Below are positions 30,268 through 38,327 of a stretch of 46,673 nt of DNA, one piece after another. The translations under genes were made by a program, and so were the position numbers. This DNA comes from Herbaspirillum sp. RV1423 (lineage in GTDB: Bacteria > Pseudomonadota > Gammaproteobacteria > Burkholderiales > Burkholderiaceae_D): positions 1-46,673 of the forward strand of contig NZ_CBXX010000039.1 of the NCBI RefSeq assembly GCF_000577615.1. Direction: 5' to 3'. Within the stretch, counting starts at the first letter, position 1. Each line of letters begins with the position of its first letter. The notes below the pieces were generated by a model. It did not search any database. It had not been told where the DNA came from and worked only from the letters and a program-made list of their open reading frames with translations.

Positions 30268-30903
30268 TTGAACACCCCCGCCTTTACCCTGTACGTTGAC
30301 GCCCAGTTCACCAGTCCTTACGCCATGTCCGCCTTCGTGGCGCTGACCGAAAAGAAGCTGCCGTTCCAACTGCGCACCGTCGACCTGACGCTGCAGCACA
30401 ATCACTTGCCGGAATACGCCCGCCTGTCCATGACGCATCGCGTGCCGACGCTGAGCGAAGGCGAGTTCCATCTGTCGGAATCCTCGGCCATCACCGAATA
30501 CCTTGAAGAGCGCTTCGCGCCGCCCGCGTACACGGCACTCTATCCTCAGGCATTGCAGCACAAGGCCAAGGCCAGGGAAATCCAGGCCTGGCTGCGCAGC
30601 GACCTGATGCCGATCCGCGAGGAACGTCCGACGACCGTGATCTTCCTCGGCGAAAAGCGCCCGCCGCTATCGTCGGCGGCACAGTTCGCCGCCGCCAAAC
30701 TCATCGCTGCAGCCGACGCCTGGCTGGACGAGGGTTCCGAATGCCTGTTCGGCGCCTGGAGCATCGCCGACCTTGATCTCGCGGTCATGCTCAGCCGGTT
30801 GGCGCGGCATGGCGATGCACTGCCCGCCAAACTGAGCGCTTATGTGGACCGCCAATGGCAACGCCCTTCCGCACAACAATGGTTGAAGCTGCTGCAAGAT
30901 TGA
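30268..30903 (+). CDS. yfcF: Glutathione S-transferase, YfcF-like
   Basis: This 211-aa cytosolic GST-fold protein has an N-terminal thioredoxin-like domain (about 1-85, YVDAQFTSPYAMSAFVAL, then MTHRVPTLSEGEFHLSESSAI) and an all-helical C-terminal domain. The residues match the YfcF group, linked to peroxide tolerance in E. coli. The start is TTG 30268-30270 with GGAGA seven bases before it; no in-frame ATG fits. It follows oxyR in the same direction after 89 bp, which fits an oxidative-stress role (inference). Confidence 0.82.
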   Translation: MNTPAFTLYVDAQFTSPYAMSAFVALTEKKLPFQLRTVDLTLQHNHLPEYARLSMTHRVPTLSEGEFHLSESSAITEYLEERFAPPAYTALYPQALQHKAKAREIQAWLRSDLMPIREERPTTVIFLGEKRPPLSSAAQFAAAKLIAAADAWLDEGSECLFGAWSIADLDLAVMLSRLARHGDALPAKLSAYVDRQWQRPSAQQWLKLLQD

Positions 30904-30935
30904 TGTCGCCGATAAAAACGCCACCGGGAGCCCGC

Positions 30936-31946
30936 ATGTCCATTTCTCCGTTCGCAACATTTCATCGCCTTGCCTGCGCCGCCGTCGTTGCCTCGCTGCT
31001 GCAGGCCGCGCCGGCCTTCGCGCAAAGCACGACGCTGCGCCTGATCAACGAATACCCTTCGACCTCGATCACCGCCAGCGCCGACCTGCAATTCACCGCG
31101 GCCGTCGGCAAATTGTCGAACGGCGACATCGGCGTGACGACGCTGCAGGAAGCCGCCAATCCCTACAAGGGCAAGGATCAGGTTGCCGCGGTGCGCGACG
31201 GCAAGGCAGAAATCGGTACGCTGTTCGCCGGCATCCTGGGCGGCAGCGACTCGTTCTTCCTGCTCTCGTCGCTGCCATTCGTGGTGGACGATTTCGACCA
31301 GGCGCAAGCGCTCTTCACCTGTACCCGCCCCGAACTGGAGCGCCACTTGGCGGCATTGAACCTGCGCCTGCTGTACGCCACCCCGTGGCCGCCTTCCGGC
31401 ATCTGGTCGGCCAATCCGCTGCCCGATGTGGCGGCGGTCAAGGCGCTCAATATCCGCACCTACGACGACAACAGCCGCGGCGTCTTCCAGCGCGTCGGCG
31501 CGCATAGCGTCAACCTGCCATTCTCGGCGGTCGGCGCCAGGCTGACTTCGGGCGAACTCAATGCCGTGCTGTCGTCCGGCGACGGCGGCGCCGGCAACCG
31601 GCTGTGGGATTACCTGCCCAATTTCACCGCGATCAGCTACGCCATTCCGCTCAGCTACACCGTGATCAACGCCGATACCTGGAACCGGCTGACGCCGGCG
31701 CAGCAGTCCGCGCTGGCGCAGGCGGCCAAGACCACCAACGAAGCCAGTTGGTCGATCGTCAAGAACCGCATCGAGGAAAATTACGCACGCATGACCGAGC
31801 ACGGCATGCGCCTGAACCTGCAACCGGCCGGCGCAGTCCGCCAGACGCTGCGCCAGGCCGGCCAGGAACAGGCCGACAGTTGGTGGCTGCAAGATAAAAA
31901 TAGTGAAATCCGGACGCGCTGCGTGCCGCTTGCGCAGGCAAAATAA
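30936..31946 (+). CDS. Orphan TRAP-type (DctP-like) periplasmic solute-binding protein
   Basis: This 336-aa exported binding protein resembles the P subunit of TRAP transporters, which hands carboxylates or related acids to a DctQM permease. The signal peptide is about 30 residues, ending AFAQ. TTLRLINEYPSTSITASADL, DGKAEIGTLFAGIL and VGARLTSGELNAVLSSGDGG fit the DctP fold. GGGAG lies 6 nt before ATG 30936. No dctQ/dctM-like gene lies on either side, so its permease must be elsewhere. It follows the GST gene by 32 bp and could be co-transcribed with it. Confidence 0.8.
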   Translation: MSISPFATFHRLACAAVVASLLQAAPAFAQSTTLRLINEYPSTSITASADLQFTAAVGKLSNGDIGVTTLQEAANPYKGKDQVAAVRDGKAEIGTLFAGILGGSDSFFLLSSLPFVVDDFDQAQALFTCTRPELERHLAALNLRLLYATPWPPSGIWSANPLPDVAAVKALNIRTYDDNSRGVFQRVGAHSVNLPFSAVGARLTSGELNAVLSSGDGGAGNRLWDYLPNFTAISYAIPLSYTVINADTWNRLTPAQQSALAQAAKTTNEASWSIVKNRIEENYARMTEHGMRLNLQPAGAVRQTLRQAGQEQADSWWLQDKNSEIRTRCVPLAQAK

Positions 31947-31989
31947 GCAATGTAAAGAGACAGAATCGGATGACAACCAGGAGACGCTG

Positions 31990-32373
31990 ATGCCCACCAA
32001 GGAAACGCTGGAAAAATTCATCGCGCGCGTCGAAGCGAATGCGCATGTCGAAGCCGTGGAAGAGTTTTACGCCGAAGATTCGACCATGCAGGAAAACACC
32101 GCGCCGCCACGGTTCGGGCGCGACGCCCATGTCGCCAATGAGCGCAAGGTCATGGCGCGCGTGAAATCCTTGAAATCGAAATGCGTGCGGCCGGTGTTCG
32201 TCGAAGGCGACAAGGTGGTGATCCGCTGGATCTTCCGTTTCGAATGGCTGGACGGCACCGTCACCCACATGGAAGAACTGGCGTATCAACGCTGGGAAGG
32301 CGAACGCATTGCCGAAGAGACGTTCTTCTATGACCCTGCGCAGCGCGTCCCGCGCGTGGAAGAAAAGTACTGA
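31990..32373 (+). CDS. SnoaL-like / NTF2-fold protein
   Basis: This 127-aa cytosolic protein has the cone-shaped NTF2/SnoaL fold pattern. An N-terminal helix (KETLEKFIARVEANAHVEAVEEFY) leads into AEDSTMQENTAPPRFGRD, followed by beta-strands with IRWIFRFEWLDGTVTHMEELAYQRWEGERI. Many such proteins are small isomerases or binding proteins; no catalytic assignment is possible. AGGAG lies 6 nt before ATG 31990. It is 43 bp after the TRAP binding protein and converges with cheD with only 6 bp between stops. Confidence 0.75.
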   Translation: MPTKETLEKFIARVEANAHVEAVEEFYAEDSTMQENTAPPRFGRDAHVANERKVMARVKSLKSKCVRPVFVEGDKVVIRWIFRFEWLDGTVTHMEELAYQRWEGERIAEETFFYDPAQRVPRVEEKY

Positions 32374-32379
32374 AAACGC

Positions 32380-32979
32380 CTAAAACAAATCGACGTCGCC
32401 GCCCACCGGTTTTGTAGCCAGCTTGCCGGCGTAATCGCGTTCTTTCATTTCCAGCACCGGATCGACCGACTTCAGCTTCTTGACCAGCACCTTGCCGGAA
32501 CGCGGGAAGTAATGCACCTTGCGCGGCCAGACGTCGTTGAGGTCTTCGGCCACCACGCGGATGCCTTCGGTGCGCAGGTAGTTCCTGACAAAGGCGGCAT
32601 TGCGTTCGCCCACGTTGATGGAGTTGAACCCGCGCAGCACGGCGCCGCCGCCGAATACTTTGGCTTCCAGATTCTCGCGCTTGGCGCCGGCTTTCAGCAC
32701 GTCATTGATCAGGACTTCCATCGCATAGGTGCCATAGCGCATGGACGATGACACGGGACTGTCGGCATCGCCGCCGTCCGGCAGCATGAAATGATTCATG
32801 CCGCCGATGCCGCTGACGCGATCGCGTATGCACGCCGACACGCAAGAGCCGAGGACCGTCGTGATCATCATGTCCTGATGCGTATAGTAGTACTCGCCAG
32901 GAAGGATTTTCGCGCTGTCGTAATTGAAGTTGCGGTCATGATAAACATGCGAAGCGAACTGTTCGGTATTCTGGCTCAT
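32380..32979 (-). CDS. cheD: Chemoreceptor glutamine deamidase CheD (outside a chemotaxis cluster)
   Basis: CheD deamidates glutamines in chemoreceptors and in some bacteria is regulated by CheC. The 199-aa protein keeps the catalytic Cys46 in LGSCVSAC, His63 in GGMNHFMLP and a Thr at 40/41. [23 protein letters not shown], typical of the family, is also present. The start ATG 32979 has AGGAAA upstream; a long in-frame extension to 33165 is not family-like. No cheA/W/R/B/Y gene lies nearby. A palindrome at 33069-33090 lies 90 bp upstream of the start. Confidence 0.92.
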   Translation of the reverse strand: MSQNTEQFASHVYHDRNFNYDSAKILPGEYYYTHQDMMITTVLGSCVSACIRDRVSGIGGMNHFMLPDGGDADSPVSSSMRYGTYAMEVLINDVLKAGAKRENLEAKVFGGGAVLRGFNSINVGERNAAFVRNYLRTEGIRVVAEDLNDVWPRKVHYFPRSGKVLVKKLKSVDPVLEMKERDYAGKLATKPVGGDVDLF

Positions 32980-33068
32980 CGTTTTTCCTGTTCTGGCGCA
33001 AAGGACCAATTGTTGTATTGATTTTTCGGGGTAGGCTGAGTTTAGACAGGCAGGCAACATCCGCATAT

Positions 33069-33090
33069 CGGGGAATACCCTATATCCCCG
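33069..33090. promoter_or_regulatory. Palindrome upstream of cheD
   Basis: Arms CGGGGA (33069-33074) and TCCCCG (33085-33090) are complementary, and the inner bases ATA/TAT extend the symmetry with one slip. It lies in the 255-bp gap between cheD and the SRPBCC gene. It could be a regulator site or a small RNA hairpin; there is no T-run to make it a terminator. Confidence 0.4.
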
Positions 33091-33234
33091 GCCCCCCTCC
33101 CCCTTCAAAAAATTCGATTCCCCAGCCAGGCATGGCCTGCGCCGACAAAACTTGCCGATTTGCAACTTGGCGGTGAGAATACGATGTGCCGAAGCACGGC
33201 GCCGCTTTCAAATTCATCCTTCAGGAGACAAGAC

Positions 33235-33714
33235 ATGACGATGACGACCGACAGCTTCCCTGCCGACCGCGAACTGGTATTGACGCGCCTGCTCGACGCG
33301 CCGCGTGCGAATGTCTACCGTGCCTGGACCGAACCCGAACTGCTCAAGCAATGGTTCGCGCCCGCGCCCTGGACCACGCCGACGGTGGAGACCGATGTGC
33401 GTCCGGGCGGCGCCTCGCTGATCGTCATGCGCGGCCCGGACGGCGATGAATTCCCGAATCGCGGCGTCTACCTGGAAGTGGTGAAAGACGAAAAGCTGGT
33501 CTTTACGGACGCCTACACCATCGCCTGGGCGCCGTCGGAAAAGCCATTCATCACGGTCATCCTGACATTCGCCGACGAAGATGGAAAAACCCGTTATACC
33601 GCGCGCGTGCGGCATTGGAGCAGCACCGACCGCGAGGCGCATGAAAAGATGGGGTTCCATGAAGGCTGGGGACTGTGCGCCATGCAACTGGAGGCGCTGG
33701 CCAGGCAACTCTGA
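33235..33714 (+). CDS. SRPBCC / AHSA1-like (START-fold) protein
   Basis: This 159-aa protein of the activator-of-Hsp90-ATPase-1-like SRPBCC family has a hydrophobic-ligand-binding helix-grip fold. Signatures are ELVLTRLLDAPRANVYRAWTEPELLKQWFAP near the start and TVILTFADEDGKTRYTARVRH. The C-terminal HEKMGFHEGWGLCAMQLEALA helix closes the cavity. Start ATG 33235 has AGGAGA upstream; the longer frame from 33160 adds unrelated residues. Ligand unknown; such genes often accompany ArsR regulators, but none is here. It converges with a LysR gene. Confidence 0.85.
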   Translation: MTMTTDSFPADRELVLTRLLDAPRANVYRAWTEPELLKQWFAPAPWTTPTVETDVRPGGASLIVMRGPDGDEFPNRGVYLEVVKDEKLVFTDAYTIAWAPSEKPFITVILTFADEDGKTRYTARVRHWSSTDREAHEKMGFHEGWGLCAMQLEALARQL

Positions 33715-33751
33715 TTGCGCGCCCTGTGCGTTCAGGAAGGGCCAAGGGCTT

Positions 33752-34690
33752 TTATTGGACGACAATCGGGTCCCGGCTGCCGCTCAACCCCTTCCAGAAT
33801 TGCCGGTCCGCTTCAAACGACTGCAACAGCCAATTGGAAAATGCCGCCACCTTGCCGTCGATCTCGCCTTCTTGCGGATAGACCAGCCAGTATGCTTGCG
33901 CCAGCGGCGCAGTCAGTTGCGGAGTCAGCGGCAGGGGAGCGATCAGCGTTCCTTGGCGCAACGCCTGCGCCGCCAGCGACGAGCGTGCCAGCGCTACGCC
34001 CTGGCCGGCAATCGCGGCGTCGATCGCGGCGCTTTCGTGATTGAAAACGATGCCGGCCCCGGGCGGCGCCTGCCAGTCTTGCGCCGCAAACCAATCCGAC
34101 CACGCCTGCCGGTCATGCACATGCAGCGCAGTCATCCCGGCGATGTCCTCCGCCGACCTCAAGCTGGAGAATGACGGCGCACAGACCGGCAGCAGGAACT
34201 CGTCGCCCAGCCGCACGCAGGATAGTCCCGGCCACGGCCCCGCGCCGTAACGGATGGCGAGATCGATGTCTTCGCGCAGGAAATTGACGTGGCGCTCGCT
34301 CTGCTCCAGCCGCAATGCGAGCTCCGGGTATTGCGCCGTGAAGTCGCCCAGGCGCGGCACCAGCCACTTGGCGGCGAAATTGGGGGAAGTGGAAATCGAC
34401 AGGCAGTGGCGGTCGGCGGGCGCATGCAAACTGCGGGTGCCCTTCTCGATGCGATCGAAGGCATCGCCGACGACATCAAGATAACGCCGCCCCGTTTCGG
34501 TCAGGTGCAACTGATTGGACAGACGCTCGAACAACGGCAAACCCAGTTCTTCTTCGAGTGCCTTGACCTGATGGCTGACGGCGCCCTGCGTGACATTGAG
34601 CTCTTGCGCGGCAAGCGTGAAACTCTGATGGCGCGCCGATGCCTCGAACGCGCGCAAGGCATTGAGCGAGGGAAGTTTGCGGGCGGCCAT
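33752..34690 (-). CDS. LysR-type regulator, GcvA-like
   Basis: This 312-aa LysR regulator has the N-terminal helix-turn-helix LPSLNALRAFEASARHQSFTLAAQELNVTQGAVSHQVKALE (about 5-45). The effector domain contains the GcvA-like segments LSISTSPNFAAKWLVPRLGDF and DIDLAIRYGAGPWPGL. Start ATG 34690 gives the usual MAARKLPSLNAL beginning; the longer frame to 34780 is not conserved-looking. It is divergent from the RidA-like gene with a 10-bp perfect palindrome between them. It probably controls that gene and itself (inference). Confidence 0.87.
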   Translation of the reverse strand: MAARKLPSLNALRAFEASARHQSFTLAAQELNVTQGAVSHQVKALEEELGLPLFERLSNQLHLTETGRRYLDVVGDAFDRIEKGTRSLHAPADRHCLSISTSPNFAAKWLVPRLGDFTAQYPELALRLEQSERHVNFLREDIDLAIRYGAGPWPGLSCVRLGDEFLLPVCAPSFSSLRSAEDIAGMTALHVHDRQAWSDWFAAQDWQAPPGAGIVFNHESAAIDAAIAGQGVALARSSLAAQALRQGTLIAPLPLTPQLTAPLAQAYWLVYPQEGEIDGKVAAFSNWLLQSFEADRQFWKGLSGSRDPIVVQ

Positions 34691-34709
34691 GGCGATATGA
34701 GAAATAGTG

Positions 34710-34719
34710 AGGCTAGCCT
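34710..34719. promoter_or_regulatory. Palindrome in the LysR/RidA divergent region
   Basis: AGGCTAGCCT is a perfect palindrome 20 bp upstream of the LysR start and 14 bp upstream of the -35 of the RidA-like gene. This is a usual position for LysR binding and autoregulation. Confidence 0.45.
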
Positions 34720-34732
34720 GAGAAAAGATGCT

Positions 34733-34762
34733 TTGCCGCGACGGCACAGGAAAATTTATTAT
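34733..34762 (+). promoter_or_regulatory. Sigma-70 promoter of the RidA-like gene
   Basis: -35 TTGCCG (34733-34738) and -10 TATTAT (34757-34762) are spaced by 18 bp. The gene starts at 34810 with AAGGAAA upstream. Confidence 0.5.
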
Positions 34763-34809
34763 AGACCGCATCCCCGGCAATCGCGCCCAATCACTGCAAG
34801 GAAAATGTC

Positions 34810-35274
34810 ATGAATCTGGAACAACGCCTGAACGAACTGTCCATTGTCCTGCCCGCCTCGGCCGCCGCCGGCGCGCAATATGCGCCCGGCGTGATGCATC
34901 AAGGATTGGCCTGGATCAGCGGCCAGTTGCCGCGCGAAGGCGACCGCGTGCTGGTGTCGGGCAAGCTCGGCTGCGACGTCTCGATAGAAGAAGCGCAAAC
35001 CGGCGCGCGCGCCGCGCTGATCCGCGCCCTGGCCGCCCTGCGCGACACGGTCGGCGATCTCACGCGCATCGACAGGATTTTACGGCTCAACGTCTATGTC
35101 AACAGCACCGAGGAATTCAGCCAGCAAAGCGCGGTGGCCGACGGCGCATCGTCATTGATCTATGCATTGTTCGGACCGGAACAGGGCCGCCATGCGCGCA
35201 CCAGCGTCGGCGTTGCGCAATTGCCGCGCAACGCCTGCGTCGAACTGGACATTGTCGTGGCGCTCGAAGATTAA
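34810..35274 (+). CDS. RidA/YjgF/YER057c-family protein
   Basis: This 154-aa member of the Rid family, which hydrolyses reactive enamine/imine intermediates or has related roles, is somewhat longer than the approximately 128-aa RidA. The segments [42 protein letters not shown] and [25 protein letters not shown] follow the family pattern. It belongs to the group often annotated as endoribonuclease L-PSP/YjgH-like, not RidA proper. It is divergent from a LysR gene. Its stop codon overlaps that of ugpC on the other strand (TTAA at 35271-35274). Confidence 0.85.
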   Translation: MNLEQRLNELSIVLPASAAAGAQYAPGVMHQGLAWISGQLPREGDRVLVSGKLGCDVSIEEAQTGARAALIRALAALRDTVGDLTRIDRILRLNVYVNSTEEFSQQSAVADGASSLIYALFGPEQGRHARTSVGVAQLPRNACVELDIVVALED

Positions 35275-36341
35275 TCGATACGGTGCGTGGTCTGCGGATC
35301 GAACCAGTGCAACAGATTGGCATCGAATCCGACCGTCACCGACTGGCCCATCGCCACGTCGGCGCCGGCCGGGCAGCGGATCACCATGCTCTGGCCGCCG
35401 CAGCGCGTATGCACCAACAACTCGGCGCCCAGCGCTTCGACCAGCTCCACCGTCATCGACAGGCCGGGACGGCCTAGCAGCAGATGTTCCGGACGGATGC
35501 CGAGAATGCGCGCGCCGCCGCCCGCCTTCGCCGGCACCGGCAAGTCAACCGTCGAACCGTCGTCGAAGGTGAAACGGCCGCCATCGTCGCTCAGTTTGCC
35601 GGTGAGCAGATTCATCGGCGGCGAACCGATAAAGCTGGCGACGAAAGTGGTGGCGGGCTTGCCGTAGACTTGCGCCGGCGTGCCGATCTGTTCGGCGCGC
35701 CCCTTGTTCATCACGATCATGCGCTGGCCCAGGGTCATCGCTTCGACCTGGTCGTGCGTGACGTACAGGCTGGTGGTGCGCAGCGAGGCGTGCAGCTTCT
35801 GGATTTCCAGGCGCATCTGGACCCGCAGCTTGGCGTCGAGGTTCGACAACGGCTCGTCGAACAGGAACACCGCCGGCTTGCGCACGATCGCGCGCCCCAT
35901 CGCCACGCGCTGACGCTGGCCGCCAGACAGTTGGCGCGGCGTGCGCTGCAACAGCGCGCCAAGCTCAAGGATCTCGGCCGCGCGCTGCACGCGGGTGTCG
36001 ATCTCGGCTTTCGGCAAGCCCTGGATCTTCAGGCCGTAAGCCATGTTTTCATACACGCTCATGTGCGGGTACAACGCGTAGTTCTGGAACACCATCGCGA
36101 TGTCGCGTTCTTTCGGCTCCAGGTTGTTGACCACGCGGTCGCCGATCACGATGTCGCCGGAACTGATTTCTTCCAGGCCGGCCACCATGCGCAGCAAGGT
36201 CGACTTGCCGCAGCCGGACGGACCGACCATGACGATGAACTCGCCGTCGGCGATATCGATGTCGATGCCGTGAATGACGTCGACTGCTTTCGGCGCTTTG
36301 CCGTAGGTCTTCTTGACTTGCTTGAGATGAATTTTTGCCAT
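35271..36341 (-). CDS. ugpC: sn-glycerol-3-phosphate ABC transporter ATPase UgpC
   Basis: This ATP-binding subunit powers the UgpBAEC importer at the inner membrane. The 356-aa protein has Walker [10 protein letters not shown] (40-48), signature LSGGQ (138-142) and Walker [10 protein letters not shown] (162-170). A TOBE-type regulatory domain follows from about 240 ([19 protein letters not shown]). Start ATG 36341 gives the canonical [14 protein letters not shown]. It is last in the operon, 1 bp after the ugpE stop. MalK-like subunits are similar, but the neighbours favour Ugp. Confidence 0.93.
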   Translation of the reverse strand: MAKIHLKQVKKTYGKAPKAVDVIHGIDIDIADGEFIVMVGPSGCGKSTLLRMVAGLEEISSGDIVIGDRVVNNLEPKERDIAMVFQNYALYPHMSVYENMAYGLKIQGLPKAEIDTRVQRAAEILELGALLQRTPRQLSGGQRQRVAMGRAIVRKPAVFLFDEPLSNLDAKLRVQMRLEIQKLHASLRTTSLYVTHDQVEAMTLGQRMIVMNKGRAEQIGTPAQVYGKPATTFVASFIGSPPMNLLTGKLSDDGGRFTFDDGSTVDLPVPAKAGGGARILGIRPEHLLLGRPGLSMTVELVEALGAELLVHTRCGGQSMVIRCPAGADVAMGQSVTVGFDANLLHWFDPQTTHRID

Positions 36342-36342
36342 G

Positions 36343-37194
36343 TTATTTCTCGGAATCGACCAGACCTTTGACAAACCACTTTTGCATGACCACGACGACC
36401 AGTCCCGGCGGCAACATCGCCAGGATCATCGTGGCCATCACCATATTCCATTCCACCGCCGAGTCGCCGCCCGAAATCAGCGTCTTGATGCCGATGCCGA
36501 TCGGATACATGGTCTGTTCGGTGGCGATCATCAGCGGCCACAGGTACTGGTTCCAGCCGTAGATGAACATGATCACGAACAGCGCAATGACGTTGGTGCG
36601 CGAGAGCGGCCACAGCACATCCTTGAGGAAGCGCAACGGCCCGGCGCCGTCGATGCGCGCCGCTTCGGCAAGCTCGTCGGGCACCGTCAGGAAGAACTGG
36701 CGGAACAGGAAAGTCGCCGTCGCCGAGGCGATCAGCGGCACCGTCAGGCCGGCATAGGTGTTGAGCATGCCGAAGTCGGACACCACCTGATAAGTCGGCG
36801 TGATGCGGACCTCGACCGGCAGCATCAGCGTGACGAAAATCATCCAGAAGAACAGGTTCCGTCCCTTGAAACGGAAGTACACCATCGCGAACGCCGACAG
36901 CATGGAGATGGAAATCTTGCCGATGGCGATCACCAGCGCCGTCACCAGGCTGACCCACAGCATGCGCGACACCGGCGGCGCCGAGACGTTGCCGGAAGCG
37001 CCTTGCGTCAATACGGTGGTGTAGTTCCTGACCATTTCGGTGCCGGGCATCAGCGACAGCGGCGACATGGCCGACTGCTCGGCGGTCTGCGTGCTGGCGA
37101 TGAAGGCCACGTACAACGGGAAGATCACGATGATGGCGCCGATGATCAGGACCAGATGGCTGACGGCGTCGAGGATCGGGCGGCGTTCGATCAT
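36343..37194 (-). CDS. ugpE: sn-glycerol-3-phosphate ABC transporter permease UgpE
   Basis: This inner-membrane permease (283 aa, six predicted helices) pairs with UgpA. It has the EAA loop [25 protein letters not shown], which contacts the ATPase. [23 protein letters not shown] at the N-terminus and [20 protein letters not shown] near the end match the UgpE family closely. It is third in ugpB-ugpA-ugpE-ugpC, 51 bp after ugpA and 1 bp before ugpC, so translation is probably coupled. Confidence 0.95.
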   Translation of the reverse strand: MIERRPILDAVSHLVLIIGAIIVIFPLYVAFIASTQTAEQSAMSPLSLMPGTEMVRNYTTVLTQGASGNVSAPPVSRMLWVSLVTALVIAIGKISISMLSAFAMVYFRFKGRNLFFWMIFVTLMLPVEVRITPTYQVVSDFGMLNTYAGLTVPLIASATATFLFRQFFLTVPDELAEAARIDGAGPLRFLKDVLWPLSRTNVIALFVIMFIYGWNQYLWPLMIATEQTMYPIGIGIKTLISGGDSAVEWNMVMATMILAMLPPGLVVVVMQKWFVKGLVDSEK

Positions 37195-37245
37195 GCTTGT
37201 CCTCCTGCTGGACGCGCGATCGGCTTCAGTGAAATCGGCATCAAT

Positions 37246-38130
37246 TTATGCATACTGCACCTTCTTTTCAACGTACTTGAACTGCACCACGGTCAGCAGG
37301 ATCACGACCACCATCAGCACCACCGATTGCGCCGCCGCGCTGCCGAGGTCGCCGCCCTTGAAGCCGTCGCTGAACACTTTGTAGACCAGGATTTCGGTGT
37401 CCTTGCCCGGACCGCCGTGGGTGGTCGCCTCGACGATCGCGAAGGTGTCGAAGAAGGCGTACACGATGTTGACCACCATCAGGAAGAACGTCGTCGGCGA
37501 GATCAGCGGAAAGATGATCGTGAAGAAGCGCTTGACCGGACCGGCGCCGTCGATGGCGGCGGCTTCGATCAGCGATTTCGGAATCGATTGCAGGCCGGCC
37601 AGGAAGAACAGGAAGTTGTAGCTGATCTGCTTCCAGATGGCGGCGATGACGATCAGGATCATGGCGTGGTTGCCATTGATGATGTAGTTCCAGTTGATGC
37701 CGAGCCATGCCAATATGTGCGAGATGATGCCCAGCGAAGGACTCAGCAGGAACATCCACAGCACGCCGACCACCACCGGCGACACCGCATAAGGCCAGAT
37801 CAGGAAAGTCTTGTAGATCGCCGCGCCCCTGACCACGCGATCAGCGAACACCGCCAGGATCAGCGACAGGGCCATGCCGCATACCGCCACCAGCACCGAG
37901 AAGATTGCCGTGGTCTGGAACGAGGCCAGGTAAGTCGGATCGCCGAACAGCGCGGCGAAGTTGTCGAACCAGACGAATTCTGAATAGCCGCCGAAGGCGT
38001 CCTGCAACAGCACCGACTGGTACAGGGCCTGCACCGCAGGCCAGAAGAAAAACAATATCGTGACCAGGATCTGCGGCGCGACCAGCGCGTACGGCAGCCA
38101 TGATGAAGTGAAGCGAGCGCGTTTTTCCAC
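37246..38130 (-). CDS. ugpA: sn-glycerol-3-phosphate ABC transporter permease UgpA
   Basis: This inner-membrane permease (294 aa, six helices) begins with the UgpA-like MEKRARFTSSWLPYALVAPQ. It carries the EAA loop SLIEAAAIDGAGPVKRFFTIIFPL and the stretch TIVEATTHGGPGKDT-like (here FAIVEATTHGGPGKDTEI). It lies 197 bp after ugpB; that gap contains a strong GC hairpin that may adjust expression between binding protein and permeases. Identity is supported by both flanking ugp genes. Confidence 0.95.
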   Translation of the reverse strand: MEKRARFTSSWLPYALVAPQILVTILFFFWPAVQALYQSVLLQDAFGGYSEFVWFDNFAALFGDPTYLASFQTTAIFSVLVAVCGMALSLILAVFADRVVRGAAIYKTFLIWPYAVSPVVVGVLWMFLLSPSLGIISHILAWLGINWNYIINGNHAMILIVIAAIWKQISYNFLFFLAGLQSIPKSLIEAAAIDGAGPVKRFFTIIFPLISPTTFFLMVVNIVYAFFDTFAIVEATTHGGPGKDTEILVYKVFSDGFKGGDLGSAAAQSVVLMVVVILLTVVQFKYVEKKVQYA

Positions 38131-38236
38131 GATAGCTTATGTCCCTAAAAACGATGCGGAGCAGGATTCCCGAGAACGTTTACATCCCACATCGATGGAT
38201 TTTCCGAACTGCCGGAACCGATTTCACAAATACATC

Positions 38237-38256
38237 GCCCCGGCGCGGGCCGGGGC
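38237..38256. other. GC-rich hairpin between ugpB and ugpA
   Basis: Perfect 8-bp arms GCCCCGGC (38237-38244) and GCCGGGGC (38249-38256) with a four-base loop lie in the 197-bp gap. No T-run follows on the minus strand, so it is more likely an mRNA-stabilising hairpin at the 3' end of ugpB mRNA than a terminator. Such hairpins commonly keep binding-protein mRNA more abundant than permease mRNA. Confidence 0.55.
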
Positions 38257-38327
38257 TTGAGGTTGCTCCATCGTCATCTGAACACCGCATTCCGGCCGAA
38301 ACCGGAGCGGCATGCAAAGCGATATTT

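Noticed and set aside
33020..33050. Flagellar sigma-28-like promoter upstream of cheD (TAAACTCA then CCGAAAAA)
   Set aside because: The elements are about 7 bp apart instead of about 11, and the -10 match is partial.
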